Shown one piece after another: positions 11,707-21,790 of a DNA stretch of 64,000 bases (the stretch's first letter is position 1; each line of letters begins with the position of its first letter). The translations under genes and the position numbers were made by a program. The stretch lies in contig NC_065882.2 in NCBI RefSeq assembly GCF_932274485.2, positions 68,485,431 through 68,549,430 on the forward strand, in the 5' to 3' direction. Source of the stretch: Patella vulgata. Its lineage: Eukaryota > Mollusca > Gastropoda > Patellidae. A model generated the notes under the pieces. The model was not told the origin of the DNA. It saw only the letters and a program-made list of their open reading frames with translations, and ran no database searches.

Positions 11707-11910
11707 TGATGCAAGTTAAACGTGACTGTCTCATTGATGAAGCAAGTTAAACGTGACAGGTTATTCGAGTGAAACGTGACATCTGCTTCACTGGTAATGT
11801 CATTGAAACGTGACATCTACCTCATTGATGATAAAGGCGAAACGTGACATCTATCTCACTGAAGATGCCAGCGAGACGTCACATCTACCTCATTCACTGA
11901 TATTTGCGAA
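11707..11910. repeat. Short tandem array of an AAACGTGACA motif
   Basis: About five or six diverged units of roughly 36-42 bases, each with (G/T)(A/T)AACGTGACA followed by TCTACCTCATTGATGAT-like sequence; the last unit has GAGACGTCACATC. Unit length is variable and no coding frame is maintained. Confidence 0.7.
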
Positions 11911-12024
11911 AAATAAAATATTTTGCTAAGATTGGGATTCGATGTGTTATTCTAGATTTTACATAATGGACGGAATTGAATCCTAGTCTGAAAGCAACAA
12001 GAAAATAATACAACAATTTACAAT

Positions 12025-12280
12025 CTGATTAAAACACAGATCTTATTTCATATCGTTTTTATAGTTCGAAATTTCACTACACTAGGATCTTGAAGAGTTG
12101 TTATATAACCCGCTTTCTGGTTGATGTTTTTCACGCTGAGCCACCGTGGCTCCCCATTCGCAGCGAAGACAATGCAAAGGATGCATTTCCAAATACTCAC
12201 CTGAAACATCAGGTAAATTGGTAAATCAAATGCATGACGTCACAGGGTCAACAGCCGCTCGTATGACTCTTGACGCGACC
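12025..12280 (+). repeat. Repeat family F
   Basis: Matches 63722-64000 in the same orientation, with shared ACACAGATC, ACTACACTAGGATCT and GAAGAGTTGTTATATAACC. Both copies later contain TGAC(G/A)TCA. The family is not recognised. Confidence 0.6.
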
Positions 12281-12281
12281 C

Positions 12282-12490
12282 GCGGGGTTGGATTGCCGAA
12301 TGGTTAGCGCGTGCGCGTTGTATCATAAAGTCTGTCATCGAGTCAAATGGTGTGGGTTCGGTTCTCAGGTTGCACGCGACAGGAGTAGGGTCACCTGTCC
12401 ATGATTGAAATAAAATTGAACCATATATTAGAAATGAAATGAAATGATCTAGTTTGTGTCGAGTGGACGTTAAACCCCATTTCTGTCTCA
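12282..12490 (+). mobile_element. SINE family B, internally deleted
   Basis: Head with TTGCCGAATGGTTAGCGC. The central segment with the TTTCTCC/TTTCCTCCC motifs is missing (jump near 12400). The complete 3' tail GTCGAGTGGACGTTAAACCC is present at about 12457-12477. Confidence 0.8.
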
Positions 12491-12923
12491 TCGAAAATAT
12501 ATATAAAAAAAAAAAAACTAAACGAAATATAGATCTGTATTTTAATTAAATATTAAAGTCGAGGTTTTCTCAGATCAACAGAAAACAAAATTAAGAAGAT
12601 AAACATCATATTAAAAATTCAATATAAGTGATTGTTCAAATTCTTGAAATAAAAAAAGTTAAAAATCATATTACCAATTCAATATATGTGATTCTTCAAA
12701 TTCATGAAATATTGATAATTCTAAATAATCCTTAATAGCCCATAACGTCTTTGGTTTCTTTGGGTTTTTTTTTAAATCCTAAATGTTAACTAGATTTGTA
12801 ATGACATTTTAATATTGAATCAATTCAGTTCAATTTGTAATACTATACGAGGGCGGTCTCAATAGTTATAAGCCACCAGCAACCAAAAACAAATATGTCA
12901 TACGATGCTCTTCTATGAATAGG
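12491..12923. other. AT-rich spacer, no gene
   Basis: No coding evidence. A segment of about 40 bases is imperfectly repeated at 12612 and 12671 (AATTCAATAT.. and ATTCTTCAAATTCATGAAAT-like). Confidence 0.5.
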
Positions 12924-13218
12924 AGGGTTGGATGGCCGAATGGTCGAATGGTTAGCACGCGCGCGCTGTATCATGAGGCCTGTCATTGAGTCAACTGGCG
13001 TGGTTTCGAATCCCCGGCTGTACGTGACAAAGCGTAGGGTTGCCTGTCCAACCTCGTGGGTCTTCACAGGGCCCTCCGGTTTCCTCCCACTGCTAAAGAC
13101 CCCTACGCGCAAGCAAATTATGGAAATAAAATTGAACCATATGTTTGTCCCGAAATAACCTAGTTTGTGTCGAGTGGACGTTAAACCCATTTCTCTCTCT
13201 CTCTCTTTCTCTCTCTCT
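12924..13218 (+). mobile_element. SINE family B, full length
   Basis: Complete element: A-box region TGGCCGAATGG (the CGAATGGT motif is duplicated once), B-box-like GGTTTCGAATCCCC, core CTCCGGTTTCCTCCC, the ATAAAATTGAACCATATG body, GTCGAGTGGACGTTAAACCC tail and a terminal (CT)n run. Confidence 0.9.
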
Positions 13219-13940
13219 TCTATGATTAGCTGGCTAAATGTGAAAAACCTAACAGTCAAAAATTCCCAACATCCAACGTGTGGCACATACTTTCTCCTTT
13301 GCCACATATTTTATTAGACTTGTGATACATAGATTACAAACATTATATTAAAAAGTCATTCTCTCTATCTCTCAATCCAGATGTTGCCACTTAAACCTCA
13401 ATAGTCTCTCCCAACAAAATGATGTTTGCTCTCTTATATCTATAACATGGTTGTCTAAAGAATCACCCAGGGCTCAAGCATTGTATATGCCTTGACATTT
13501 GCTATCTATTCTTTAATTGGTCAAATATTACGAAATTCATTTTGATGATTGGTTACTAAGCCTAATGACCCCCTGACTAAGCCGAATGTGGAATGGATTA
13601 TTCCTCACATGAGTGTAATAGACAATAGAACTTATCCTTGGCCTTAGGCCCCAAATGTCCTATATTTGTCGCAATATTTCATAAACAATTTAATTTGCGT
13701 TTAAAAATAAACTGATACCATAGCTAATATACTGACAATGGTGGATAATTAGTCAAAGCCATAATATTATTACACAACGAGTACAATCATTGAATGAATC
13801 ATAGATATAAGAACTGCAACTGTAGTTTTATCGTTATCATTCGTCTTCGAACCAGACCATCTTGTGAACCAACCCATTGAAATCATCAGAAATGGACAAA
13901 ACTGGATATAGGGCTATCATCAACTGCAACTGAAAGAGCT
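13219..13940. other. Intergenic, nothing recognised
   Basis: No coding region or repeat that I can identify. Confidence 0.4.
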
Positions 13941-13949
13941 AACAGATAC

Positions 13950-14760
13950 ATGCGGCCTTGGTCTCCATGATGCCCTTTCCTTTTCCACTGTAAAAAAGTG
14001 GACTGTGGAATTTAAGCAGCACAGAGAGAGCCCATCGATAGCAACAAAGAAAACATTATACGGGTGCATAACATGGTGATGACTGATTGACGACTGCCTA
14101 CTCGACATATTGCCAGTGTTGTGGGCATCTCTCATGAGAAGATTGAGCACATTATCGCCAGCGATTTAGGATCGAATGGCAAATGTTTCTGCAAGATGGG
14201 TGCCAAAGCTCATGACTGCGGATCAGAAACGTGGCAGATTCCTGACGTCCCGTGACAATCTGCGCCGTTTTGAAACAGATCCTGGTATTTTTTGGCCAGA
14301 TTTATAACCATGGATGAGACCTGGGTTCGTCACTTTCAACAAAAATCCCAAATTCAGTCTAAACAATGGAGAGTCGTCAGTCACAACAAAAGTTGGAAAG
14401 GTGATGGCTTCAGTCATTTGGGATTTCAAGGGTATTCTGCTGATGGACTATCTTGAAAAAGACCAGACTATCAATGATAGATCTTATACTGACCTACTAA
14501 GACAGTTGCTTGAAGCTATCAAACCTAAGCGACGGGAAATGCTCACTAAGGGCGTCCTGTTCCATCAAGATAATTCTCTTGTTCATAAATCGGTGATTGC
14601 CTTGTCAGTCATCCATGGTTGTGCCTTCGAACTCATTGACCACTCATTTTACTCGCTCGATTTGACCCCGTCATACTTCCATCTGTTCCCTAAAATGAAA
14701 AAAAGGAACTAGCCGGTCGTCATTTTCCTAGTAATGATAACGTCATGTCAGATGTGAACG
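13950..14760 (+). pseudogene. Mariner transposase relic
   Basis: Decayed mariner-family transposase read in more than one frame. About 13965-14180 is the DNA-binding part (TVKKWTVEF and VVGISHEKIEHIIAS-like). About 14310-14335 has the MDETWV motif around the first catalytic Asp. 14389-14712 is the catalytic core with VMASVIWDFKGILLMDYLEK and FHQDNSLVHKS. Where mariner has DLAPSDYHLF, this copy reads DLTPSYFHLF, so the third catalytic Asp is replaced by Tyr. Frames are interrupted and clear terminal repeats were not found. It is inactive. Confidence 0.8.
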
Positions 14761-14785
14761 ACTCTTTAAAGGACAATATTGGTGC

Positions 14786-15520
14786 CAGTCATTATCACAT
14801 ATGTGTTAGAGTTGGTTAAACACATCCCAAATATACTTTTGCCCCATAGATCATTGCTACGATAGCTGAGTAATACAGGTTTCCCGTATCGGAAGTGACG
14901 AACGCCAAAGGAAAACACGAGTCACCGCTCTATATAACTGACTGAAGCGACGAGTGATAACAGATACACAGCCGAATTTCTGCTCACTAATAATTCCTTT
15001 GAAGACCAACAGTTGTTGTGTGAGACTGTGAGAGGATATCTGACAATTCATAAAAAGAATTGACTGTCACTAGATAAGAGAACACGAAAGAAAAACAGAA
15101 AACGACCGTGCATTACCATGTTTTTATAAGGTATAGAATGAATATAAACAAGGGAATGTACGGACTATCTCTATTTTTCTCGTGTTCTCTTATCTAATGA
15201 CATTCAATTACTTTATTGAATTGTCAGATATCCTCTTACAGTCCCATATAACAACTTTTGGTCATCGAAGGAATTATTAGTGAGTAGAAATTCGGCCGTG
15301 TATCTGTTATCACTGAACCGAATATACCAGTCATTATCACATATGTGTTAGAGTTGGTTAAACACATCCCAAATATACTTTTGCCCCATAGATCATTGCT
15401 ACGATAGCTGAGTAATACAGGTTTCCCGTATTGGAAGTGACGAACGCCAAAGGAAAACACGAGTCACCGCTCTATATAACTGACTGAAGCGACGAGTGAT
15501 AACAGATACACAGCCGAATT
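14786..15520. repeat. Fold-back element with flanking direct repeats
   Basis: Direct repeats of about 190 bases (14788-14980 and 15332-15520) are nearly identical. Inverted arms of about 150 bases (about 14957-15107 and 15165-15315) share GATAACAGATACAC, CTCACTAATAATTCCTT and TAGATAAGAGAACACGA in reverse complement, with a loop of about 60 bases. No coding region. Confidence 0.85.
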
Positions 15521-15886
15521 CAATTGTTTCCGTTTTGTCTCTTAATTTCAAATCAGTTATGTCCAGCGAAATAAGGCATGTGTCTCAACCCTATAGAAAT
15601 TTCTAGCGTCTGGTTATTCCAGTCAATTGAACAGGCTCTCTAGTTGAATATTTCTAGCCTCGTTCTTTCTGGTCACTTGTTGCAAATGACGCTAAAACGC
15701 ACTACGGTACACTATTCGTGTACCATTGGTAAAATGTTTATTTTGTCTTAAATATTGGATATCAGAAGCCTGCCTTTTCCTGGTAAGATCACAACATCAA
15801 TGTTGATTTGAATTGACAAATAATTCATATTTTCAACGTGTAAGACTTTGGATGATATTGAGTTAGAGACTTAGCTACTTTAAATC
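15521..15886. mobile_element. MITE family D, truncated copy
   Basis: Right part of the 490-bp family D (full copies at 20988-21501 and 45966-46455), in inverse orientation to those. The outer end is intact (GACTTAGCTACTTTAA). Confidence 0.75.
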
Positions 15887-16079
15887 ATTTCGTCGGAAGC
15901 CACACTGCTTGGAAAAATATCATCTAATTGGTGCTCGAAATCTAATAAAACACTAATTTTACTTTTCTTTTAATATAATTTGAATACCGCGAATATGTAC
16001 TAAATTGACTGTGGATTAAAACAGTTTGTCTAGAGCCACACTGGTTTGGGTGACATTTTTCGGGCACTAATTATTATTT

Positions 16080-16680
16080 GTGAATACAGCTCCAATAGTC
16101 TGGATGATTGGAATTCAGTTCGGCATAGAGTGGGATTTCGGTTGCAAAAGTTGCTGGACTCATGGGCTAGAATTGCAGAAACATGCATATGCGGAGGTTA
16201 AATTTTCAAATTTTTCCGAAGAAGGGCGAGTTCCCCATACAGCGTTCATGGAATATCAAAGAACGTTGAATATCAATAGGTCTGGTCCTTACGTGACCCC
16301 CAATGCTTCATACCAGATTTGAAAGGAATCAGTTAATACCTATAGCCTCTATCCAGTCCACAATGTTTACGGCTAGGGGCATAACTCTAGTACGGAAGGT
16401 CACGGAACGTTAAATGTCAACAGGGTTCGACAACTTATGACCAGAATGCTTCTTATCAAATTTGAAAAGAATCCTTTAAAAACTGCAGCCTCTATTGCAA
16501 CCACAACGTTTTCAGCAAATGGGAGATAATTCCAGATGGAAGCTCCCCGAATGCTGAATATCGATATTGTTTGTCCACTCATGACCACAATGCTTCACAC
16601 CAAATTTCACAACCCAAATGTTGACGGACGAATTGACAGACGAAGAGTGGGAAATGTGGTCGTATTAAAATGTTCAATAT
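16080..16680 (+). repeat. Diverged ~150-bp tandem repeats
   Basis: About three imperfect units near 16250, 16400 and 16550, each with ACGTTGAATATCAA/ACGTTAAATGTCAA-like sequence, then ATGACC.CAATGCTTC and CAAATTT. It ends in GACGGACGAATTGACAGACG. The organisation is like the tandem-core family C, but the sequence is more diverged. Confidence 0.5.
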
Positions 16681-16729
16681 TTATATTTATTCGATTTGTG
16701 TTAGGCCCACTGACCATGTATATAGGCCC

Positions 16730-17018
16730 ACGCGTTTCCGACGGCCGTGGTTTCTCCTTGTCAGTGGTGCAGGACGGTGGCCTAACAAGGACAACTGTCT
16801 AGTAGATCGGATGGGACGAAAAACCGAGATCCCATGTATACATTGGCGTGCACATAAAAAATCCCTTGGTAGTTGGAATTCAATATAAGAGTAGGTCATA
16901 GTGCCGCTGCCGGGCAAAATTCCCTCATCGCACACTGTATGTATGCCCGCCTTCGTTAGCCCAGTCAGAGCAGAACAGTAAGCAGAATAAACCCCATTTC
17001 ATTAAATTTCATTCCAAA
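16730..17018 (+). mobile_element. SINE family A, head-truncated
   Basis: Body and tail of family A: TTGTCAGTGGTGCAGGACGG, GGATGGGACGAAAAACCGAG, ATTGGCGTGCAC and a tail with AATAAACCCCATTTCATT. The tRNA-like head is missing or unrecognisable. Confidence 0.8.
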
Positions 17019-17137
17019 TCTGCAGTTGCCCAGTTGGTCTTAATATTTAGACCTAACCCTGGACATAGAGTAATGTAACTCTATGGGACTGGAAAACCTG
17101 TGTGAGGTGTGAGGGGGGGCTAGTAGTAGTCTTGAGT

Positions 17138-17330
17138 GTCGCGCCAAATGGTTAGCACGTGCGCGCCGTATCATAGGTCTGCAATTGAGTCAACTGGCGT
17201 GGTTTCGATTCCCCTGTTGTACGTAATTGACTGGTCGCCTGTCCAACCTCATGGGTTTTCTCCGTGTCCTCCGGTTTCCTCCCACTGCTAAAAACTCCTA
17301 CGCGAGCGAATTATTGAAATAAAATTGACG
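17138..17330 (+). mobile_element. SINE family B, tail-truncated
   Basis: Family B head (CCAAATGGTTAGCACG), GTGGTTTCGATTCCCC, CCTCCGGTTTCCTCCCAC and the ATTGAAATAAAATTGA segment. The 3' tail is absent. Confidence 0.8.
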
Positions 17331-17788
17331 AAATTTGCAGGTCTTAACCAGGGTTAGGAAGATCTATATTACGAGATATGTACGCCTTACCCAAATCCTA
17401 ACAATCGCGTGCCCTAACCCTGTTTAACTCTCGTGACCGTGAGGAAATATGCTTCCTTGGCAAATAGATCTGACTACGCCCAATCCAGATTAGTTTTGGG
17501 TTTGTTTTTTTTTATAAACGTCTGTGATAGAAGGGAGATCACTCTACAAAGAAGTTTCCTGTTTTTGGTATGGTATAAGCGGCAAACCCATTCCACCCAG
17601 CTTTACTTTAGGAAAAAATATTATTTAGCTAATTGTATGTATTTGAAAGCTTATATTTTTAGACAAGGTTCACATTTCGGCAGATACTAGTTCATCTACT
17701 GCATCCCTCATAACCTTTTTTTTTAAATGTATTGTCATTGACGTAGGGGACTGGAAACCATATCTGATTCCAAAATTTTGGTACAACG
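17331..17788. other. YIF1 upstream region
   Basis: Non-repetitive sequence before the YIF1 gene that should include its promoter. No TATA box is convincing. Confidence 0.4.
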
Positions 17789-17796
17789 TGACGTGG
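17789..17796 (+). promoter_or_regulatory. Possible UPR element (TGACGTGG)
   Basis: TGACGTGG matches the unfolded-protein-response element bound by ATF6/XBP1-type bZIP factors. It lies 48 bases before the YIF1 start codon, so it may fall in the promoter or the 5' untranslated region. A single 8-base match can be chance. Confidence 0.3.
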
Positions 17797-17843
17797 CGAC
17801 AGTTTCTTCAAGTTTAAGGCACAGGAAGATAAACACGGCCGCC

Positions 17844-18785
17844 ATGGATGTACCGTCCGGCTTTAGACAGTCTTCTGGCAAAAAGAAAAAGTCAAGCAAG
17901 TCACAAAATCGACCCCAGTTATTTGAAGACACGAGTGTCAACCCTTCGTCTGGCTTGCAACAAACTGATGCTTATTACCCGCCACAACATGATCCGATGG
18001 CTATGCATGGAGGAGGCTATGGCATGCCACAAAATCAGTTTCTTGGACAACAATACATGAACGACCCGATGGCGAATATGGCAGTACAGTATGGCACTTC
18101 TTTGGCCGGACAGGGAAAAGAAATGGTGAACAAAAATCTTGAGAAATATGTCAGTGCTTCAAAAATCAAGTATTATTTTGCAGTTGATACTGCTTATGTT
18201 GGTAAAAAGTTGGCCTTGTTGACATTTCCATTCACTCATTCAGATTGGTCAATAAGATACAATGAAGATGAACCTATAGCTCCCAGATATGATCATAATG
18301 CCCCAGACCTTTATATACCTGTCATGGCATTTGTAACATATATTCTGACAGCAGGATTTGTTTTGGGTACACAAGATCGCTTTACTCCAGAACAACTAGG
18401 AATTCAAGCAAGTTCAGCATTGGTGTGGATTATTATAGAAGTGTTAGCCATGACATTATCTCTATATGTGATGAATATGAATACAGAGTTGAAATATTTA
18501 GATACATTAGCATATTGTGGTTATAAATATGTTGGAATGATCATGAGTTTATTAGCAGGACTTCTATTAAAGAATAATGGATATTATTCTGTTTTATTGT
18601 GGTATAGTTTGTGTATTGTCTTCTTTTTAATTAGGACATTAAGAGTGAAGATTCTGCCTCATCAACATGATGGCTTTACATCTGGAAGTAAACGAAGTCT
18701 ATATCTTATTTTAACCATATCTGCCATACAGCCGTTAATGATGTGGTGGTTAACTAGCCATATTATGTTTCAAGCAAAGAAATAA
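17844..18785 (+). CDS. YIF1B: YIF1 (Yip1-interacting factor homologue)
   Basis: 313-residue orthologue of vertebrate YIF1A/YIF1B, which with YIPF5-type partners acts in ER-to-Golgi vesicle traffic. The start is the ATG in a perfect GCCGCCATGG context; the open frame extends further upstream but without an ATG. Residues 1-105 are a cytosolic, Gly/Gln/Met-rich tail containing the conserved QLFEDTS and VQYGTSLAGQGKEMVNKN blocks. KYYFAVDTAYVGKKL at 109-123 and APRYDHNAPDLYIP at 146-159 are family signatures. Five membrane segments lie near 157-176, 192-211, 221-242, 247-264 and 286-303, and the short lumenal C-terminus ends in AKK. The length equals that of human YIF1B (about 314). The whole coding region is one exon, although vertebrate genes are multi-exonic. 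The frame is fully intact, so I treat it as a functional gene; a retrocopy origin is possible. Confidence 0.95.
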   Translation: MDVPSGFRQSSGKKKKSSKSQNRPQLFEDTSVNPSSGLQQTDAYYPPQHDPMAMHGGGYGMPQNQFLGQQYMNDPMANMAVQYGTSLAGQGKEMVNKNLEKYVSASKIKYYFAVDTAYVGKKLALLTFPFTHSDWSIRYNEDEPIAPRYDHNAPDLYIPVMAFVTYILTAGFVLGTQDRFTPEQLGIQASSALVWIIIEVLAMTLSLYVMNMNTELKYLDTLAYCGYKYVGMIMSLLAGLLLKNNGYYSVLLWYSLCIVFFLIRTLRVKILPHQHDGFTSGSKRSLYLILTISAIQPLMMWWLTSHIMFQAKK

Positions 18786-19520
18786 TATGAAATTATGCAT
18801 GCCTTATTAAGTAGTACAAACTACAATGTAACAATATCTGTCTGTGCACAGACTTAATAAGGAATTATGAATTGATTTTAGAGGCCATATATATTGTTCA
18901 TAAAATATTAATTATTTAAAACGATTGTTTCCATGGCTTGCCAAATATGTAGATATTATTATCTTAAAAGGCTGTCAGGATTGTTATCTATTATTGATGT
19001 ACATTAGAGTAATATACATGTAAGTAATTTCTTGCTTTGTCTCACAGCTTAAATATATATGTAGCACCCTCCTCTGTTAGAGTTCCAAAGCTTTAAGATT
19101 ATCGTACGTTTGTGAATAATATTATGTAGAGTAGAGGTATGTTTCAAATTAAACTGAAGGGAGAAGAACTGTGAAGGAGCTAAACCTCTTTAATTAAGGT
19201 CAAATTAAACTGTAAAATTGGATTGATCTGATGTGTTCTGTCGATTTGTCATGGGAGATGCTCTATAGTACTAAAGTTTTGTTTCGAAAAATTAACCGTT
19301 ACGTTTAATTTATATCTTAACACTGAAACGAAAACAGATTGTCATACCACAACAGAAGTTAACATACCGGTATGTACATGTAGTACAATATCCAATGAAA
19401 TCGACAATTTTACTTTTGACCCCAATGAAAGAGGTCTAGTCATTTTAAATTGATATTGCTCTAGTATATTTTGTATGATATATTTACTGCTCAATATGAC
19501 AATAAATGCATTGTGTAATA
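18786..19520 (+). other. Probable YIF1 3' UTR with polyadenylation signal
   Basis: Non-coding AT-rich sequence after the stop codon. An AATAAA at 19501-19506 would give a 3' UTR of about 730 bases. Other AT-rich variants exist, so the true end is uncertain. Confidence 0.4.
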
Positions 19521-20094
19521 CTTAGCAAAATTTGATTAATTCCACAACAACAAAATAAGAACAGTAGTGTAGTAAGGGGAAGGGGCGGTCATGCTGCTGT
19601 TTGTTAAATATCCAATGAATCTATACAATATTAATTTAGAATTAATGAGTTTTTCAGTTCAGGTAGTTACAACTATTGTTTATTTAGATTACAGTTAAAA
19701 AAGACTGAATTAGGAATATGAATTTTCAAAAGGTGTCTTTAAGGTAAGATTCCATTGATGGCCATAATACAGCCTTTTTTTACCTAAATGTAGAATTTGG
19801 CTACTTTAAAGTAAAATTGGTTCCCACAAAAGTGCCATGGCTGTGCGTAAATGAATCAGAATCTATACGCAATTTAATACATTCAGTTTTTTATAAACCA
19901 GACATTCCAAGTATTTCCTTTCAGTTAACTTCAGTTGTAGAGGTCTTTGGTTCTGGAAAGTTTCAGCAATACAAGGTGCTGGCGTCAGACCTGTTGCTTT
20001 TTACTTGTGTGAACCCCCACAACAAGATGGTACCTTTTGTAACTGAAGTCCAGACTGTGTGGTTAATAGCTCCTAGCCCAGGAGTCCTGGGTAA
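19521..20094. other. Intergenic, nothing recognised
   Basis: No supported coding region or repeat. Confidence 0.4.
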
Positions 20095-20393
20095 TAATGA
20101 AATGAAATGGGGTTTAACGTCCTACTGTTCTGCTCCGAACTGGGCTAATGAAGACGGGCATACGCCATACATACAGTGTGCTATGAGGGAAATTTTGCCC
20201 AGACAGCGGCACTACGACCTACTTTTATATCGAATTCCAACTGTCAAGGTATCTTTTACATGCACGCCAATGTGTACACGGAACTTCGGTTTTTCGTCCC
20301 ATCCGAACGACTAGACAGCTGGAACCACACCGGAAAAACTGTTTGAACTTTCTCGGCCAATGCAAGGATCGAACACCCGACCTAGGGTAATAA
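20095..20393 (-). mobile_element. SINE family A
   Basis: Antisense copy beginning with the tail (ATGAAATGGGGTTTAACG), then GGGCATACGCCATAC and TTTTTCGTCCCATCCGAACG, and ending in the head near GATCGAACACCCGACC. A segment of the body is missing near 20315. Confidence 0.85.
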
Positions 20394-20987
20394 TGAGTTA
20401 AGTCATCATTCAAAATTTTGTCAATGGTCTTCGATACTGCCACAACTGGAACTTTATTTATGCCAACTCAATAATTTAATGTAGTCAATGGAAACACAAA
20501 AATATAATTCAAATTATCAAGACCGCTAAATGTCAACCTGAAATATTTAAGGTTTCGGGTTATGGAAACATTTATGATATCAACTTCCCGCTGCCAACCC
20601 ATCAAATGTGAAAATGTTGATATTAGATATATTGCTGACTTGTACCCATTGAGGTCTCCCTACCTAATAATTTCAAAACCCATCGGTAAAATTTTTTTTT
20701 TCATTATTAAATATTTTTTTTTTTTTTATCACCAAATCGCCAGGACCCGGGCATTAGGCATTTGCCCTCGCCATGATCTGTCACTGGAGATACCCAATAC
20801 AGTGTGCTATGAGATAGATTTTCCCCGGAAAACTGAATTCCAGTTAAAATACACAGAAGATAATTAAAAACCATCCAAATTTCTGAAGCAAAGGTTACAA
20901 GATTTATCAGCTCATTTATAACAAATTTAATTTAGTTTTACATTCAATTTCTTAGCTTCCTGACTGACAGTTAATGTTTTTCCAGCT
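20394..20987. other. Intergenic, nothing recognised
   Basis: AT-rich with poly-T runs near 20690-20735. No supported gene. Confidence 0.4.
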
Positions 20988-21501
20988 TAAAGTAGCTAAG
21001 TCTCTAACTCAATATCATCCAAAATCGTCGACATTGAAAACACAAATTGTCAATTTCAATCAACTTTGATGTTGTGATCTTACCGGGAAATGATAGGCTT
21101 CTGATATCCAATATATAAGACAAAATAAACATTTTACCATTGATACACGAATCATGTACCATAGAGCATTTCAGCACCATTTGTAACAAGGGACTCAAAG
21201 AATGAGGCTATATACTGTATATTCCACAAGTCATATCAAACAGTAACCCCATATTCTTATCTGGAGAGCATGTGCAATAAATACTATCGGTGTAGACTGG
21301 AATAACCAGATGCTAGAGACTGCTATTCGATTGAGACTTCCAGGGTATTTCGCTGAACATAACTAATTTGAAATAGCGTAAAAAACGGAAACGATAGAAT
21401 GTAAATCAGTTTATATACATTCATATTACATTATTATATGCCTTATGACCCATTTGTGTCAATTTCTAGGTCCCAAATATTGGGGATTTAGCTCCTTTAA
21501 T
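20988..21501. mobile_element. MITE family D
   Basis: About 510-bp non-coding element with inverted ends (left AAAGTAGCTAAGTC, right GATTTAGCTCCTTTAA). It matches 45966-46455 and 58891-59330 along its length, including TTCTGATATCCAATAT, AATAACCAGATGC and GTCAATTTCTAGGTCCCAAA. The inner side of each end abuts TTAA-like sequence, suggesting a piggyBac-type target. Confidence 0.8.
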
Positions 21502-21685
21502 TGATTCTTGGAATATTTACTACCATTTGAGAATTTTGGAATAAGTGAAATTATATGTGGGCTTTACATTTTTTCCTTGTTGATAAAGCATACCAGTATA
21601 TTCCAATTGATTAAATTTTGTTTATTGATCCCAAGTATATATACTATGAACAAAATATATGCTATATATCAATAATACATATAGA

Positions 21686-21790
21686 TGTAATAGTAGTATA
21701 AAACAGTTAAATAAAAGAAGTTAAAGATAGGTTGCCAGATGTAATAGTAGTATAAAACAGTTAAATAAAAGGAGTTAAAGATAGGTTGCC
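21686..21790. repeat. 53-bp tandem duplication
   Basis: Two adjacent copies of a segment containing ATGTAATAGTAGTATAAAAC and AGTTAAAGATAGGTTGCCAG, abutting the family C terminus. It looks like a local duplication of flanking DNA with the first bases of the element. Confidence 0.8.

Noticed and set aside
12924-13000. Possible tRNA genes at SINE heads
   Set aside because: A and B boxes are present, but no cloverleaf pairing is kept, and each head is fused to the same SINE body.
17778-17843. N-terminal extension of YIF1, and likewise 27550-27576 for LRGUK
   Set aside because: The open frame continues upstream, but the first codon there is TTG; the first ATG lies downstream in good context and fits the family.
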